Part shown: piece after piece, positions 63,622 to 64,000 of the stretch
How positions within the stretch are numbered: the stretch's first letter is position 1
How the letters are laid out: every line of letters starts with the position of its first letter
NCBI RefSeq assembly: GCF_002532045.1
Contig: NZ_NWTG01000011.1
Location: forward strand, 10,001 to 74,000
Length of the DNA: 64,000 nt
From: Bradyrhizobium sp. C9
GTDB taxonomy: Bacteria > Pseudomonadota > Alphaproteobacteria > Rhizobiales > Xanthobacteraceae
Direction of reading: 5' to 3'
The notes under the pieces: model-generated
The model's input: only the letters and a program-made list of their open reading frames with translations
What the model was told of the DNA's origin: nothing
Database searches by the model: none
Position numbers and translations under genes: made by a program

Positions 63622-64000
63622 CCGCGACACCGATCCTCTCGCCGCGCATGAGCGGCATCAAGGCTTCGCCCGCATCGGTGCTGCGCCGTCGCGCCCGCGA
63701 ATTGCGCGCCGCCGGGCGCGACATCATCGAGCTGTCCTCGGGCAATCTCGACTTCCCGACACCTGACCATGTGATCGCGGCAGCGCATGACGCTGCCTTG
63801 CGCGGCGAAACCCGCTACACCGATGTCGACGGCACGCCGGAACTGAAGCGTGCGGTGCAGGCCGCGCTGCTGCGCGACCATCGTCTCGACTACCGGCTCG
63901 ACGAGATCGTCATCACCAACGGCTCGACGCAAGCGCTGTTCAATGCACTGCTGGCGACACTGGCGCCTGAGGACGAGGTGATCATCCCCGCGCCGTATTG
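63618..64000 (+). CDS. Class I/II PLP-dependent aminotransferase, 5' part
   Basis: This gene runs off the window end, with about 127 residues visible. The translated start reads MTATPILSPRMSG, then GNLDFPTPDHV and the YTDVDGTPELKRAV and EIVITNGSTQALFNAL segments, typical of aspartate-aminotransferase-fold enzymes. The ATG at 63618 overlaps the tautomerase stop codon. The PLP lysine lies beyond the window. The substrate cannot be judged from this part. Confidence 0.88.
   Translation, partial: MTATPILSPRMSGIKASPASVLRRRARELRAAGRDIIELSSGNLDFPTPDHVIAAAHDAALRGETRYTDVDGTPELKRAVQAALLRDHRLDYRLDEIVITNGSTQALFNALLATLAPEDEVIIPAPY

Overview
The window reads as chromosome from a Bradyrhizobium-like alphaproteobacterium (Hyphomicrobiales). 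The grounds are high G+C with GC-rich third positions, an alphaproteobacterial 16S/tRNA-Ile/tRNA-Ala/23S operon, the argH / tlpA divergent pair with lysA close by (the arrangement known from Bradyrhizobium), a SAM-II riboswitch before metX-metW, and several palindromic intergenic repeats of the kind abundant in that genus. Genus assignment is inference; no database was searched.

Layout. 1-3310: rRNA operon on the minus strand (23S truncated by the window edge, tRNA-Ala, tRNA-Ile, 16S, leader, promoter). 3856-10860: M23 peptidase, SPW membrane protein, ClpB, and a divergent XRE-cupin / acetyltransferase pair. 10917-19097: MOSC protein, a TIR-membrane-YARHG protein, a CHAP-like cell-wall protein, an alpha/beta hydrolase, and two convergent secreted proteins, one a 935-residue G8/parallel-beta-helix protein resembling animal CEMIP. 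19274-24402: metX-metW under a SAM-II riboswitch, divergent from a chorismate mutase-hisC-tyrA operon. 24659-29261: VOC protein, orphan Bug/TctC binding protein, membrane protein, porin, ABM monooxygenase.

29369-31307 is a small AT-richer island. A HEPN-motif gene and a divergent FRG-domain gene sit between two 87-bp direct repeats, each carrying the 3' end of the neighbouring DUF2125 gene. A second, smaller insertion at 60479-61010 has the same architecture: an orphan barstar-like gene between 24-bp direct repeats that carry the 3' end of an HTH regulator gene. Neither insert holds a recombinase.

31223-41554: DUF2125, ChaC, TPR-caspase protein, an RND permease without its partner proteins, two small redox proteins and an aldehyde dehydrogenase. 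41622-46681 is a coherent electron-transfer cluster: a fused monoheme cytochrome/beta-barrel protein resembling Cyc2, another outer-membrane barrel, three diheme c4-like cytochromes and a MarR regulator. FixK2/FNR-like boxes lie upstream of the fused cytochrome and of marR, and palindromes lie in the divergent promoter region. I regard this cluster and the HEPN/FRG island as the two most interesting loci.

47036-64000 is mostly core: ftsE-ftsX-ydcF-plsC, a zinc-ribbon protein and CpdR-like regulator, a TIGR02302/DUF4175 protein, a carboxymuconolactone decarboxylase, a 3-hydroxyisobutyrate dehydrogenase-like enzyme, lysA-lipoprotein-argH, tlpA, the barstar insertion, a DUF2975/HTH pair, and a LysR regulator divergent from a tautomerase-aminotransferase operon cut by the window end.
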